Assembly: GCF_002902755.1 (NCBI RefSeq)
Contig: NZ_PPRS01000018.1
Coordinates: 1 to 64,000, forward strand
Reading direction: 5' to 3'
Source: Mammaliicoccus lentus
GTDB taxonomy: Bacteria > Bacillota > Bacilli > Staphylococcales > Staphylococcaceae
DNA length: 64,000 nucleotides
Of this stretch, positions 8,594-18,540 are shown piece by piece. The notes beneath the pieces are model-generated. The model saw only the letters and a list, made by a program, of their open reading frames with translations. It searched no databases and had not been told where the DNA came from. Numbering within the stretch: position 1 is the first letter of the stretch; each line of letters opens with the position of its first letter. The translations under genes were made by a program, and so were the position numbers.

Positions 8594-8881
8594 ATGTTAA
8601 AACCATTGGGAGATAGAATTATTATCGAAAAAACAGAAAAAGAACAAACTACAGCGAGTGGAATTGTATTAACAGATTCAGCTAAAGAACAGTCTAACGA
8701 AGGTAAAGTTGTAGCTGTTGGACCAGGTAAACGTTTAGAAGACGGTACAAGACTGACTGTTGATGTATCTGTTGGTGATCAAGTTGTTTACCAACAATAC
8801 GCAGGAACAGAAGTTAAACGTGATAAAGAAACATATATTATCCTTTCAGAAGATGATATTTTAGCAATAGTTGAACAGTAA
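8594..8881 (+). CDS. groES: Co-chaperonin GroES
   Basis: A 95-residue Hsp10. It opens with [13 protein letters not shown], carries the mobile-loop segment ([15 protein letters not shown], residues 20-34) that contacts GroEL, and ends with DDILAIVEQ. It caps the GroEL ring during ATP-dependent folding in the cytoplasm. A strong AAGGAGG precedes the start, and the upstream region holds CIRCE and CtsR sites, so it is heat-inducible with groEL. Confidence 0.98.
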   Translation: MLKPLGDRIIIEKTEKEQTTASGIVLTDSAKEQSNEGKVVAVGPGKRLEDGTRLTVDVSVGDQVVYQQYAGTEVKRDKETYIILSEDDILAIVEQ

Positions 8882-8934
8882 TTGATTAAAAATTGAAATG
8901 AAACATTGATATATAATTAATGGAGGTATTATAG

Positions 8935-10560
<1,626 letters not shown>

Positions 10561-10577
10561 TAAAATAATACCATTAC

Positions 10578-10612
10578 AATTCCTCTCGCCATTGTGGTGA
10601 GAGGAATTTTTT
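10578..10612 (+). terminator. Terminator of groESL
   Basis: Stem AATTCCTCTC (10578-10587) with GAGAGGAATT (10599-10608), followed by T6. Confidence 0.9.
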
Positions 10613-10653
10613 ATGTTAAAATGAAATTAATTTGGTTAAGAGAGGTAAATAAT

Positions 10654-11217
10654 ATGATACGACAAGCTAAAAAGACAGATGCAGCTAAATTAAGTGAACT
10701 TATGTATATTATTTGGCATGATATGCAAATTCCGCTAGTTGAGAATAATCCAAAGGAAAAAGTATTAAAAATCATTCAACAAAGTATTGAAGAGGGCAAT
10801 TATAGAAACCATTATAAAAACATGCATGTATATGAAGTAGAGGGAAATATTGCTGGCTTTATTAATTGTTATTCTGGAGATGAAGAAAAGCAACTCGAAG
10901 ATAACTGGCATAATATTGATTTCAAAGAAGAATTTAAGTTGGAAGGAACGCCATTACCTGAAAAAGAAGCGAACGAAGGCGATTTATATATAGAATCTAT
11001 AGCTGTATTTTCAGACTATAGAGGTCGAGGTATCGCAACTAAATTGATTGATTACATATTTGATTATGGTAGAAATCAAGGTTATGAAACAGTGACACTT
11101 AATTGCGAAGTAGATAATGAAGGTGCTATGAAATTATATAGAAATCTAGGATTTGAACCACTTCATGACAGAGTGTTAAGTGGACATGATTATAAATATA
11201 TGGTTAAAAGTATTTAA
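10654..11217 (+). CDS. GNAT-family N-acetyltransferase
   Basis: A 187-residue protein with the GNAT fold. The acetyl-CoA loop is visible as YRGRGIATKLIDY (about residues 126-138) after the beta4 strand YIESIAVFSD, and NEGAMKLYRNLGF near the C-terminus is the usual alpha4 region. The acceptor substrate is unknown. ATG 10654 was chosen with AGAGGTAAATAAT upstream; the open frame begins 20 codons earlier inside the groEL terminator, which is implausible. Confidence 0.8.
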   Translation: MIRQAKKTDAAKLSELMYIIWHDMQIPLVENNPKEKVLKIIQQSIEEGNYRNHYKNMHVYEVEGNIAGFINCYSGDEEKQLEDNWHNIDFKEEFKLEGTPLPEKEANEGDLYIESIAVFSDYRGRGIATKLIDYIFDYGRNQGYETVTLNCEVDNEGAMKLYRNLGFEPLHDRVLSGHDYKYMVKSI

Positions 11218-11235
11218 AAGAAAGCATATTTAATT

Positions 11236-11285
11236 GGAGTGGGACAGGAATCTTATTTTCATAAAAAGGTTTCGTAGTCCCACTT
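11236..11285. repeat. Dispersed 'gtgggaca' hairpin repeat
   Basis: AGTGGGAC (11238-11245) pairs with GTCCCACT (11277-11284). The inner part (aatctta...aaaaaggtttcgtagtccc) also matches the composite repeats at 26.03-26.19 and 40.78-40.88 kb, one arm inverted. It lies between two convergent genes and may also serve as a terminator. Confidence 0.7.
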
Positions 11286-11321
11286 TGCCAATATAACGTA
11301 AGTTCGAGAAATTGTTTATAG

Positions 11322-11834
11322 TTAAACATTTAAACCACTTTCGATAGCTAAGAGTTTTTCTTTTCTATCAACTCCGCTTGAATAACCTCCTAATGACCCG
11401 TCAGCTGATATTACTCTATGACACGGAACAATAATACTAAGTTGATTTTTACCATTTGCATTAGCTACTGCTCTAAAGGCTGTGGGCTGATTAATATTTT
11501 CGGCTAATTGTTTATAAGAAATTGTCTCTCCATAAGGAATATCGCATAGAGCGTTCCATACTTTTTGTTGGAAAGGTGTACCAATATTAAAGTTTATCGG
11601 AACTGAAAACTCACTTAATTTACCATCAAAATATAAAGAAAGCTCTTGTTCTAACTTATCCAATATTTCATGATTTCCACTTGAAATATCTTCATTTAGC
11701 GTTTGCTTAATTTTTTCTGTTTCCTTTTCCAAACTATACTTATCATTAAAATGTAGTAATAATAAGTGCGTCTCGTCACAAATACCAACCATTTTACCCG
11801 CTTTTGTATCAAATTCTTTTTGATATAGACTCAT
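11322..11834 (-). CDS. ogt: Methylated-DNA--protein-cysteine methyltransferase
   Basis: A 170-residue O6-alkylguanine-DNA alkyltransferase. The acceptor-cysteine motif is intact (IVPCHRVISADGSLGGY, Cys about residue 137). The DNA-binding helix-turn-helix lies just upstream (YGETISYKQLAENINQPTAFRAV). It repairs O6-methylguanine and O4-methylthymine by irreversible transfer to its own cysteine. Start at ATG 11834 after AAAGGAGG; ten further in-frame codons upstream overlap the RBS. Confidence 0.93.
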   Translation of the reverse strand: MSLYQKEFDTKAGKMVGICDETHLLLLHFNDKYSLEKETEKIKQTLNEDISSGNHEILDKLEQELSLYFDGKLSEFSVPINFNIGTPFQQKVWNALCDIPYGETISYKQLAENINQPTAFRAVANANGKNQLSIIVPCHRVISADGSLGGYSSGVDRKEKLLAIESGLNV

Positions 11835-11952
11835 ATAAAGCCCTCCTTTCGTAAATTTTAACACATGCTCATGTTATTGACTTTAAAAATGTAAGTGATA
11901 TTATTACTATAAAACATATGAGTTTAATCGGGAATGAAAGGGAGGATTTATA

Positions 11953-12765
11953 ATGAAAAGAAATATATTTTTATCAATGATTCTTATAGTATCCGTTATA
12001 TTAGTAGCTTGCGGAAGCGGGGAAAAAGAGAAAAAGGAAATTACAATAGCAACATCACCAGGTCCATACAGTGAGCTATTTTTAAAAGGTATTAAACCAG
12101 AACTAGAAAATAAAGGATATACCGTGAAACAAAAAGATTTTACTGAATTATTACAAGCAGATGTTGCATTACAAGAAGGTAGTGTAGATGTAAATGTTGA
12201 TCAACATAAAGCTTATATGGATACATTTAATAAAGAAAGAGATGCCAAATTAACAAATATTAACAAAATACCAACTGTACCAGCTCAAATTTTTTCAGAA
12301 GATAACAAAGATATTAAAAGCATAGAAAATGGAGACACTGTGGCTATTCCGCAAGATCCTTCAAATGCTGCCAGAGCATATCGATTATTAGAAAAAGCAG
12401 GTTGGATTAAATTAGATGCAGATAAAGATGATATTACAATTTCTAAAAAAGATATTTCTGACAATCCAAAAAATATAAAAATTAAAGAAATGGATTCAGC
12501 CAATATACCTAGAATATTAGGAGAAGTAGATTACGCAGTTATACCTGGATCAATTGTTTATGCATCAGATGTAGACCCTTCAAAAGGACTATTAAAAGAA
12601 GATTTAGTTAACGATTTATACTTACAAGTTGTAGTAGATGGAAAAAATAAAGATAAACAATGGGTAAAAGATATAAAAGAAGCATATAGCTCAAAAGGAT
12701 TTAAAAAAGTATTCAATAAAGAAAATAAAGACGACTATTGGAAAGTACCAGATGAATTGAAGTAA
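11953..12765 (+). CDS. NlpA/MetQ-family substrate-binding lipoprotein (orphan)
   Basis: A 270-residue lipoprotein with lipobox LVAC (Cys20) and the NlpA fold (ITIATSPGPYSELFLKGI near the mature N-terminus, a typical MetQ opening). MetQ proteins deliver methionine or D-methionine to a MetNI importer. No metN or metI gene is adjacent, so it is an orphan that must use a transporter encoded elsewhere, or have another ligand. RBS GGGAGGATTTATA supports the start; a terminator follows directly. Confidence 0.82.
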   Translation: MKRNIFLSMILIVSVILVACGSGEKEKKEITIATSPGPYSELFLKGIKPELENKGYTVKQKDFTELLQADVALQEGSVDVNVDQHKAYMDTFNKERDAKLTNINKIPTVPAQIFSEDNKDIKSIENGDTVAIPQDPSNAARAYRLLEKAGWIKLDADKDDITISKKDISDNPKNIKIKEMDSANIPRILGEVDYAVIPGSIVYASDVDPSKGLLKEDLVNDLYLQVVVDGKNKDKQWVKDIKEAYSSKGFKKVFNKENKDDYWKVPDELK

Positions 12766-12777
12766 AGGATTAAATAT

Positions 12778-12815
12778 AATCTAGAGTTATTTTTACAATC
12801 CTAGATTATTTTCTT
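12778..12815 (+). terminator. Terminator after the NlpA-family gene
   Basis: TAATCTAG (12778-12785) with CTAGATTA (12801-12808), then TTTTCTT. Confidence 0.65.
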
Positions 12816-12876
12816 ATTGTTTAAAATATTTATTTGAACTACAATACGATTAACATAGTTGAAAGGATGATGTTTT

Positions 12877-12936
12877 ATGAAAAATGTAAATAAAATGCTT
12901 CTATGTCACAAAAGCACGGGTGGTCATAATTCCTAA
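12877..12936 (+). CDS. Possible 19-residue leader peptide upstream of the RsgA paralogue
   Basis: A short frame, MKNVNKMLLCHKSTGGHNS, preceded by GAAAGGATGATG. Its last sense codons contain AATTCC (12928-12933), which can pair with GGAATT (12953-12958) next to the start of the following gene. That is the layout of a translational attenuator in which leader translation controls exposure of the next RBS. No homologue is recalled, and expression is not shown by sequence alone. Confidence 0.4.
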   Translation: MKNVNKMLLCHKSTGGHNS

Positions 12937-12960
12937 TATATAAATAATAAGGGGAATTTA

Positions 12961-14010
12961 ATGAATTTAAACAAATTAGGACTAAAGAAAGACCAATTAA
13001 ATTATTTTGAAGAACATTATGAAGATAGCTTTCAACTAGGAAGAGTATCATTTGTTGGGAAAAATCATTTTAAAGTAATAATGAAAAATGGTGAATACTT
13101 AGCTGAAATTACACAGAGAATAGTTATTAACGATATGATACCAGTTATCGGTGATTGGGTAGTTATTAATGATTTAGATAATTTTAAATTAATTATTGGT
13201 ATACTACCAAGATTTAGCGAACTAAAAAGACAATCTAAAGTACACGAAACTATATCACAATATATTGCTACTAATTTAGATGAAGTTTTCGTTGTTATGG
13301 GGTTAGATGGAGACTTTAATTTAAATAGATTAGAAAGATATGTTATGCAAATAACTGAGAGTAGAGCCAATCCAATTATCATTTTGAATAAGTTGGACAC
13401 CGTAGATAACTATCAAGAAAAAGTCCAATTAGTTAAACAAAGATTAGAGGATGTCCCAGTAATAGTAACTAGTGTCACAATGAAAACGAATTTAAATAAA
13501 ATAAAAGATAGATTTTATGAAGGTATGACGGCGACATTAGTGGGGTCATCTGGTGTAGGAAAATCGAGCATTGCCAATTATTTAATGGGCAAAGATGCGT
13601 TAAAAGTAAATTCAACTAGAGAGTCAGATAGCAAGGGCAGACATACTACTACTCATCGAGGATTGTATTTTGTAAATCCCGAAGGTTTAATAATTGATAC
13701 TCCAGGGATGAGAAGTTTAGCTATTTATGGAGATAAAAATGACCTTCATACAAGTTTTAAAGATATTTCTGAATTTGCTCAGTCTTGTAAATTTAATGAC
13801 TGTTCTCATGAAGAAGAACCAGGTTGTCGAGTACAAGAAGCAATTGAAAATGGCGAATTAGATGAAGATAGACTTAATAATTATAAAAAATTATTAAAAG
13901 AAATTGAGTATAATGAATCCAAAACTTCAAAAAAAGCATTAGCCGAGAAAAAAGAAGAGTGGAAAAATAAAACTAAAAGATATAAAAATCATAATAAAAT
14001 CATATATTAA
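12961..14010 (+). CDS. RsgA-like circularly permuted GTPase (long paralogue)
   Basis: A 349-residue GTPase with permuted motif order: NKLD (G4) and TSV (G5) come before GSSGVGKSS (G1) and DTPG (G3). An OB-fold-like N-terminus precedes them. A C-terminal zinc site follows (C-x4-C-x-H-x5-C, in CKFNDCSHEEEPGC), then a lysine-rich tail. This is the RsgA/YjeQ plan, which acts in 30S subunit maturation. The protein is longer than the usual staphylococcal RsgA (about 290 residues), and the housekeeping rsgA normally lies in the prpC-stk1 cluster, so this is probably a second copy. The RBS AAGGGG is partly within a possible hairpin. Confidence 0.85.
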   Translation: MNLNKLGLKKDQLNYFEEHYEDSFQLGRVSFVGKNHFKVIMKNGEYLAEITQRIVINDMIPVIGDWVVINDLDNFKLIIGILPRFSELKRQSKVHETISQYIATNLDEVFVVMGLDGDFNLNRLERYVMQITESRANPIIILNKLDTVDNYQEKVQLVKQRLEDVPVIVTSVTMKTNLNKIKDRFYEGMTATLVGSSGVGKSSIANYLMGKDALKVNSTRESDSKGRHTTTHRGLYFVNPEGLIIDTPGMRSLAIYGDKNDLHTSFKDISEFAQSCKFNDCSHEEEPGCRVQEAIENGELDEDRLNNYKKLLKEIEYNESKTSKKALAEKKEEWKNKTKRYKNHNKIIY

Positions 14011-14036
14011 TTTATAAAAGTGATTAAAATCAGAGC

Positions 14037-14072
14037 GGAATGTTGCAAGACAAGTCCCACGTGCAACATTCC
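14037..14072. repeat. Dispersed inverted repeat, copy 1
   Basis: GGAATGTTGCA (14037-14047) pairs with TGCAACATTCC (14062-14072). The interval 'aagacaag...acgtgcaacat' recurs at 40674-40706 with a few substitutions, so this is a dispersed intergenic element rather than a one-off terminator. Confidence 0.7.
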
Positions 14073-14096
14073 ATCCACCATAATATTCTTCACAAA

Positions 14097-14138
14097 AAAA
14101 CAGCGCTTCGTTTCCTAACCTTAACGAAGTGCTGTTTT
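14097..14138. terminator. Bidirectional terminator, RsgA paralogue / small membrane protein
   Basis: CAGCGCTTCGTT (14101-14112) pairs with AACGAAGTGCTG (14123-14134), with A7 before and TTTT after, between convergent genes. Confidence 0.85.
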
Positions 14139-14155
14139 GTACTTTTATTTCATAA

Positions 14156-14332
14156 TTATTTTTTATGACTCTGTTTGTTACGATCGCTATTTCGATTAAT
14201 AAATGCAGCAATTAGAAATAATATAGATGCAATGGTAAATTTAATACCTGAATCCCCGCTAATTTCCATAACAACGCCTATTATAAATGCGACTACAGCT
14301 AATCCAGCGAGTACTTTAGTAATGGTAGACAT
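14156..14332 (-). CDS. Small two-helix membrane protein (58 aa)
   Basis: Begins MSTITKVLAGLAVVAFIIGV and ends in a charged tail (NRNSDRNKQSHKK). Two hydrophobic segments (about residues 5-21 and 31-45) are joined by a short polar turn containing EISGDSG. AAAGGAG lies eight bases upstream of the ATG, and a terminator follows. Conserved small proteins of this form are common in staphylococci. Function unknown. Confidence 0.75.
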   Translation of the reverse strand: MSTITKVLAGLAVVAFIIGVVMEISGDSGIKFTIASILFLIAAFINRNSDRNKQSHKK

Positions 14333-14499
14333 TTTATAAACTCCTTTTCTTAATGATTATATTATAACAATTTTTATTTTCTTATCAAAAGTATAATTTA
14401 AACAAAAATAAAATCATTAAATTGCATATACATCCTTTTCATTTTAATAAATCTCGTCTACTATAGAGGTATCATATTAACGAAAGAGGATGACTTTCT

Positions 14500-15783
14500 A
14501 TGAACCCACTAGCTTTAGAATTGAATGAACAATTAAAAAATGAATCTCCAATCGTATTGGATATGCTTTCTGATTTAGGTAAATCAATGTACTTCCCTAA
14601 AGGTATATTATCTCAATCTGCCGATGCTAAAGGTACTAAATACAATGCAACAATTGGCATGGCTACTACTGACGAAGGTATTATGTATACAGATGCATTA
14701 TATAGTCAATTTAGCGATAGAGAACCTAGCGATATATTCCCATATGCTCCACCTCAAGGTTATGAAAAACTTAGAGAATTATGGAAAAATAAAATTTTAA
14801 AAGATAATCCAGATTTAAGTGAAAATGCTATTTCAAAACCTGTTGTAACAAACGCGTTAACTCACGGTTTATCACTTGCTGGTGATTTATTTGTTAATCA
14901 TGATGACACTATTTTATTACCTGAACATAATTGGGGTAACTATAAATTAACATTTGGCGTAAGACATAATGCTCAAATTGAAACTTATCAATCTTTTGAA
15001 GAAGATGGTAGTTATACTTTAGAATATTTTAAACGCGCTTTAGAAAATTACAATAAAGATAAAGTTGTATTAGTCTTAAACTTCCCTAATAACCCGACTG
15101 GCTACACGCCAACAGTAAATGAAGTGGAAGAAATGGTTTCAGCAATTAACCAATTAGCTGACAAAGGAACACAAGTAATTGCTTTAGTTGATGATGCTTA
15201 TTATGGACTGTTCTTTGATGATATTTATAAACAGTCAGTATTCACTGCATTATCTCAATTAAACCATGACAATATTATGCCTGTTAAAATTGATGGTGCA
15301 ACGAAAGAATACTTCTCATGGGGTTTCCGTGTTGGATTCTTAACTTTTGGTTCCCAAAATGAAACTGTAAAAGAAGTATTAGTTTCTAAATTAAAAGGTT
15401 TAATTAGAAGTAATTTATCAAGCTGTGCATTGCCGAGTCAAACAGCAATTGTACATGCTATGGAAGACCCTTCATTCCAAGAACAAGTTGATCACAATAT
15501 CAATATTTTAAAAGAAAGATATGAAGTAACGAAAGATGTAGCATATCGTGAAGAATATAAAGATTTATGGACGCCTTATGCATTTAATTCTGGTTACTTT
15601 ATGGCAATCAAATTAGCAGATGTAGAAGCTGAAAAACTAAGATTGCATTTAATTAAAAATTATAGCATCGGTGTTATTGCATTGAATAAAACAGATGTAC
15701 GTGTAGCATTTAGCTGTATTGAAAAGAATGACATTGAATATGTATTTGAATCAATAGCTAAAGCGATTCATGAATTGAAATAA
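14500..15783 (+). CDS. Class I/II pyridoxal-phosphate aminotransferase
   Basis: A 427-residue fold-type I aminotransferase. The NFPNNPTGYTP segment (about residue 195) binds cofactor. ALVDDAYYGLF contains the Asp and Tyr that contact PLP, and DGATKEYFSWGFRVGF carries the Schiff-base lysine. Length and motifs are complete. Substrate is not evident. It is followed by a perfect terminator palindrome, so it is transcribed apart from the pmt cluster. RBS AAAGAGGATG precedes the start. Confidence 0.85.
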   Translation: MNPLALELNEQLKNESPIVLDMLSDLGKSMYFPKGILSQSADAKGTKYNATIGMATTDEGIMYTDALYSQFSDREPSDIFPYAPPQGYEKLRELWKNKILKDNPDLSENAISKPVVTNALTHGLSLAGDLFVNHDDTILLPEHNWGNYKLTFGVRHNAQIETYQSFEEDGSYTLEYFKRALENYNKDKVVLVLNFPNNPTGYTPTVNEVEEMVSAINQLADKGTQVIALVDDAYYGLFFDDIYKQSVFTALSQLNHDNIMPVKIDGATKEYFSWGFRVGFLTFGSQNETVKEVLVSKLKGLIRSNLSSCALPSQTAIVHAMEDPSFQEQVDHNINILKERYEVTKDVAYREEYKDLWTPYAFNSGYFMAIKLADVEAEKLRLHLIKNYSIGVIALNKTDVRVAFSCIEKNDIEYVFESIAKAIHELK

Positions 15784-15794
15784 TATAAGTGTAT

Positions 15795-15830
15795 ATAGAG
15801 TGTGTATATCAATTGATATACACACTCTAT
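15795..15830 (+). terminator. Perfect 36-bp palindrome and terminator
   Basis: ATAGAGTGTGTATATCAA (15795-15812) is followed immediately by its exact complement (15813-15830) and T7. The zero-spacer palindrome is unusually clean, and its gtgtatat core also appears in the pmtR operator region about 80 bp downstream. Confidence 0.85.
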
Positions 15831-15890
15831 TTTTTTGTTGTTTGTAAATATCGTTATTACAAGAAATTGATGTAAATTATAGAAAAATAT

Positions 15891-15928
15891 TTGACTAAAC
15901 AATGTATAGTGTATATACTGTTTATACA
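15891..15928 (+). promoter_or_regulatory. pmtR promoter with overlapping operator-like dyad
   Basis: TTGACT (15891-15896), 17-bp spacer, TATACT (15914-15919) is a near-consensus SigA promoter. The dyad-rich run from 15904 to 15928 (gtatagtgtatatac, then tgtttatac) covers the -10, as expected for autorepression by a YtrA/PmtR-type GntR regulator. The exact operator is inferred. Confidence 0.75.
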
Positions 15929-15951
15929 CAGTTAGTTGGAGGAGGTAGGAC

Positions 15952-16329
15952 ATGAAGATACTTCTGCAGAATAATAGTAATCAACCTATTTATGAACAAA
16001 TAAAAGAACAAATAAAGGCGAATATTTTACAAGGTAAAGTTGAACCTGGTACACCATTACCTTCAATGCGAGAGCTAGCAAGTGATTTAGGAGTTAGTTT
16101 AATTACAACTAAGCGCGCCTACGTCGATTTAGAACAAGAACAGTTTGTAACTTCAATTCGAGGTAAAGGCACATTTGTAAAAGAACAAGATGCCTCGATA
16201 ATGAAAGAAAAACAATTTATTGTGATTGAAGACTTGGCTAAAGAACTAACAAAACAAGCGAAATTAATAGGGATGGATCTGAAAGAAATAAATGAAATTA
16301 TATCGTTAATTTATGAGGAAGGTGAGTAA
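15952..16329 (+). CDS. pmtR: GntR-family (YtrA subfamily) repressor of the exporter, PmtR-like
   Basis: A 125-residue regulator with a winged helix (PSMRELASDLGVSLITTKRAYVDLEQ, residues 39-64) and a short C-terminal tail, the YtrA layout. It heads an ABC-transporter operon, ending one base before the next start. S. aureus PmtR represses pmtRABCD and is released by phenol-soluble modulins; the matching gene order supports the same role here. RBS GGAGGAGG. Confidence 0.85.
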   Translation: MKILLQNNSNQPIYEQIKEQIKANILQGKVEPGTPLPSMRELASDLGVSLITTKRAYVDLEQEQFVTSIRGKGTFVKEQDASIMKEKQFIVIEDLAKELTKQAKLIGMDLKEINEIISLIYEEGE

Positions 16330-16330
16330 T

Positions 16331-17206
16331 ATGACAAAAGCTATTGAAGTAAATAATCTAAACTATCATCTTAAAAATTTTAGCCTTAACGATATACAGT
16401 TTGATGTAAAAAAAGGTTATGTAACAGGTTTTATTGGCGCTAACGGTTCAGGTAAAACGACGATTATAAGAATTTTAATGGGTCTTTTAAAAGAACAAAG
16501 TGGAGATCTGAAAATATTAGGAGAATATTTGAGAGAGCATCCTGTAGAAATTAAAAATAAAATTGGCTTTGTTTATTCAGAATTATATATGTACGAAAAA
16601 TGGAATATCAAAACAATTGAATCAGTAGTAAGTAAATATTATAAAAATTGGGATCATGATATTTTCTCGAAATATGTTGAACAATTTGGTTTAACTTACA
16701 AACAAAAAGTAAAACATTTCTCAACAGGTATGAAAATGAAATTATCTTTAGCAATCGCTTTGAGTCATCACGCTGAACTATATATATTAGATGAGCCAAC
16801 TGCAGGTTTAGATCCAGTAGTTAGAAATGAAGTTCTTGAAATATTGCAAAAAGAATTAATTGATGAAGAAAAAACAGTATTTTTCTCTACACATATTATT
16901 TCAGATTTAGAAAAAATTGCTGATTATATTGTTTATTTAAAAGACGGATCAATTTTATTAAATGAAAGTGTGAATGACTTAACCGAGAAATATAAAATTG
17001 TTAAAGGCGACCCAAATATGCTGGATGATGAATTAAAATCACTATTGATTAATATTAAAGAAACAAAAACTGGATTTTCAGGAATGACAGAAAATAGTCA
17101 TGTATTTCTTGAGTTATTTGGAAAAGAGGTAGTGATTGAAACACCAACAATAGAAGAAGTGATGGTAAGAATTGAAAAAGACCAAAAAAATAAGGTTGTG
17201 GTTTAA
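16331..17206 (+). CDS. pmtA: ABC transporter ATPase, PmtA-like
   Basis: A 291-residue ATP-binding subunit. Walker A is GANGSGKTT (about residue 38), the signature is FSTGMKMKLS and Walker B is LYILDEPT, followed by an H-loop (FFSTHI). A C-terminal extension of about 75 residues is typical of this exporter subfamily. By analogy with S. aureus, it powers export of amphipathic PSM peptides with the following membrane subunits. Start ATG 16331 follows GAGGAAGGTGA; the upstream open frame overlaps pmtR. Confidence 0.85.
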   Translation: MTKAIEVNNLNYHLKNFSLNDIQFDVKKGYVTGFIGANGSGKTTIIRILMGLLKEQSGDLKILGEYLREHPVEIKNKIGFVYSELYMYEKWNIKTIESVVSKYYKNWDHDIFSKYVEQFGLTYKQKVKHFSTGMKMKLSLAIALSHHAELYILDEPTAGLDPVVRNEVLEILQKELIDEEKTVFFSTHIISDLEKIADYIVYLKDGSILLNESVNDLTEKYKIVKGDPNMLDDELKSLLINIKETKTGFSGMTENSHVFLELFGKEVVIETPTIEEVMVRIEKDQKNKVVV

Positions 17207-17863
17207 ATGAAAGCAATTTTTTACCGAAACTTTATGTATGAAAGAGGTTACTTGTTAGCATATTTTATCTGTTTTGTTTTAACTTTCTTTGCTCAATTCA
17301 CATTTGGATTTGAAAACATTGAAATAATAAATTTTGTTCCGATATATTTTATTGCTACAGTTTCAATTCATTGTATTAATAATGCCATATTATTGAATAA
17401 GCAAAGTAGCCAAATTTTTTATAATAGTTTGCCTATTTCTAAAATAGATATCGTAAAAGCACATTACTTATATAACTTATTACTGACAATTATTTCTTTT
17501 GTATTGATTATCATAATAGCTTTATATAAGAATGACACGATATTTCTTCAAGCAGCTATATTTATTGTAGCAACAAATTTATTAACATTAAGTATAGTTT
17601 ATCCAACGTATGCACATGTTAATATTAATCAACTAGGAGCTTGGATATTGGGAGCTATGTACGCTATATTTGCAATGTTGTATTTCGGAACATATTCAAA
17701 TCGTTCATATGCATTTTCAGAAATACTAGGTTGGAAAATATTTTTATACTATACACCTTCAATGTTGTTAATAGTTGCCATTATTATATGGATAATTCAA
17801 TTTAGTAGAGCTATTCATAATGCTAAGAAAGATAAAATTACCATTTACGGAGGTGTAAAATGA
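17207..17863 (+). CDS. pmtB: ABC transporter membrane subunit, first PmtB-like
   Basis: A 218-residue integral membrane protein with about six hydrophobic segments and a basic C-terminus (NAKKDKI). The start codon directly follows the PmtA stop, and the gene overlaps the next by four bases, so translation is coupled. It is a permease partner for PmtA. The next gene is of similar size and design, so either could correspond to S. aureus PmtB. Confidence 0.72.
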   Translation: MKAIFYRNFMYERGYLLAYFICFVLTFFAQFTFGFENIEIINFVPIYFIATVSIHCINNAILLNKQSSQIFYNSLPISKIDIVKAHYLYNLLLTIISFVLIIIIALYKNDTIFLQAAIFIVATNLLTLSIVYPTYAHVNINQLGAWILGAMYAIFAMLYFGTYSNRSYAFSEILGWKIFLYYTPSMLLIVAIIIWIIQFSRAIHNAKKDKITIYGGVK

Positions 17864-18525
17864 AGCCGATATTATACCGTAATTTAATATTATTAAAACC
17901 TTACTTAATTTATATATTGGTAATGATTCTTGCATTACCAGTTATAATGATTTTACCATTTAATAATTACATCAAAATATTTCTATTAGGGATGCTCATG
18001 TTTCTTTTACATGTTGTCACTTTGGCGTTTCCTTATTATATATATTTAAGAATTAACAAGAATAAATCAGAAATGAACTTTTTAAGTTATCCTATAACAC
18101 AAATAACGACGGTTAATATGCACTATTTAACTGCTATTATTTTAATCCTGATCAACTCGGTTACGATTGGTTTATATAATTTAGTGGCATTAATGTATGC
18201 GGCAAGTGATATGGATGTTGTTATAAATATGTCAGGGATACTAACGAATGTTGCGGCGAATTTATTTACAATCAGTTTAATATTACCGCTTTGTGATTTT
18301 AAAAGGTTTTTAAAAATACCATTAGTAATATGGATTATTTTGATTGGTTTTATATTACCAAGTATAGTACCGTACACAGATAAACTATTGAATAAATTAT
18401 CTATTCAAACAAATGTTTTTACAAATTATGGAGATGAAATTTTGGTTTCTATATCAATCATATTATTTATCATTACTTACGTAATAGCATTTTCTAAAGC
18501 AAGAAAAGGTGAGATAACAATATAG
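17860..18525 (+). CDS. ABC transporter membrane subunit, second PmtB-like
   Basis: A 221-residue membrane protein. It has a similar start to its upstream neighbour (MKPILYRNL against MKAIFYRNF), six predicted helices and a basic end (SKARKGEITI). The similarity suggests ancient duplication, after which PmtA may drive a heteromeric permease. The S. aureus pmt operon as I know it has one membrane gene here (pmtA-pmtB-pmtC-pmtD), so this is the extra member. It overlaps the preceding gene by four bases. Confidence 0.7.
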   Translation: MKPILYRNLILLKPYLIYILVMILALPVIMILPFNNYIKIFLLGMLMFLLHVVTLAFPYYIYLRINKNKSEMNFLSYPITQITTVNMHYLTAIILILINSVTIGLYNLVALMYAASDMDVVINMSGILTNVAANLFTISLILPLCDFKRFLKIPLVIWIILIGFILPSIVPYTDKLLNKLSIQTNVFTNYGDEILVSISIILFIITYVIAFSKARKGEITI

Positions 18526-18540
18526 AAGAGGTGACACATT

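Noticed and set aside
12913..12933. GGGTGG sequence resembling a T-box antiterminator before the RsgA paralogue
   Set aside because: Only GGGTGG matches. The rest of the T-box motif, a specifier stem and a terminator are missing, and the gene is not linked to amino acids.
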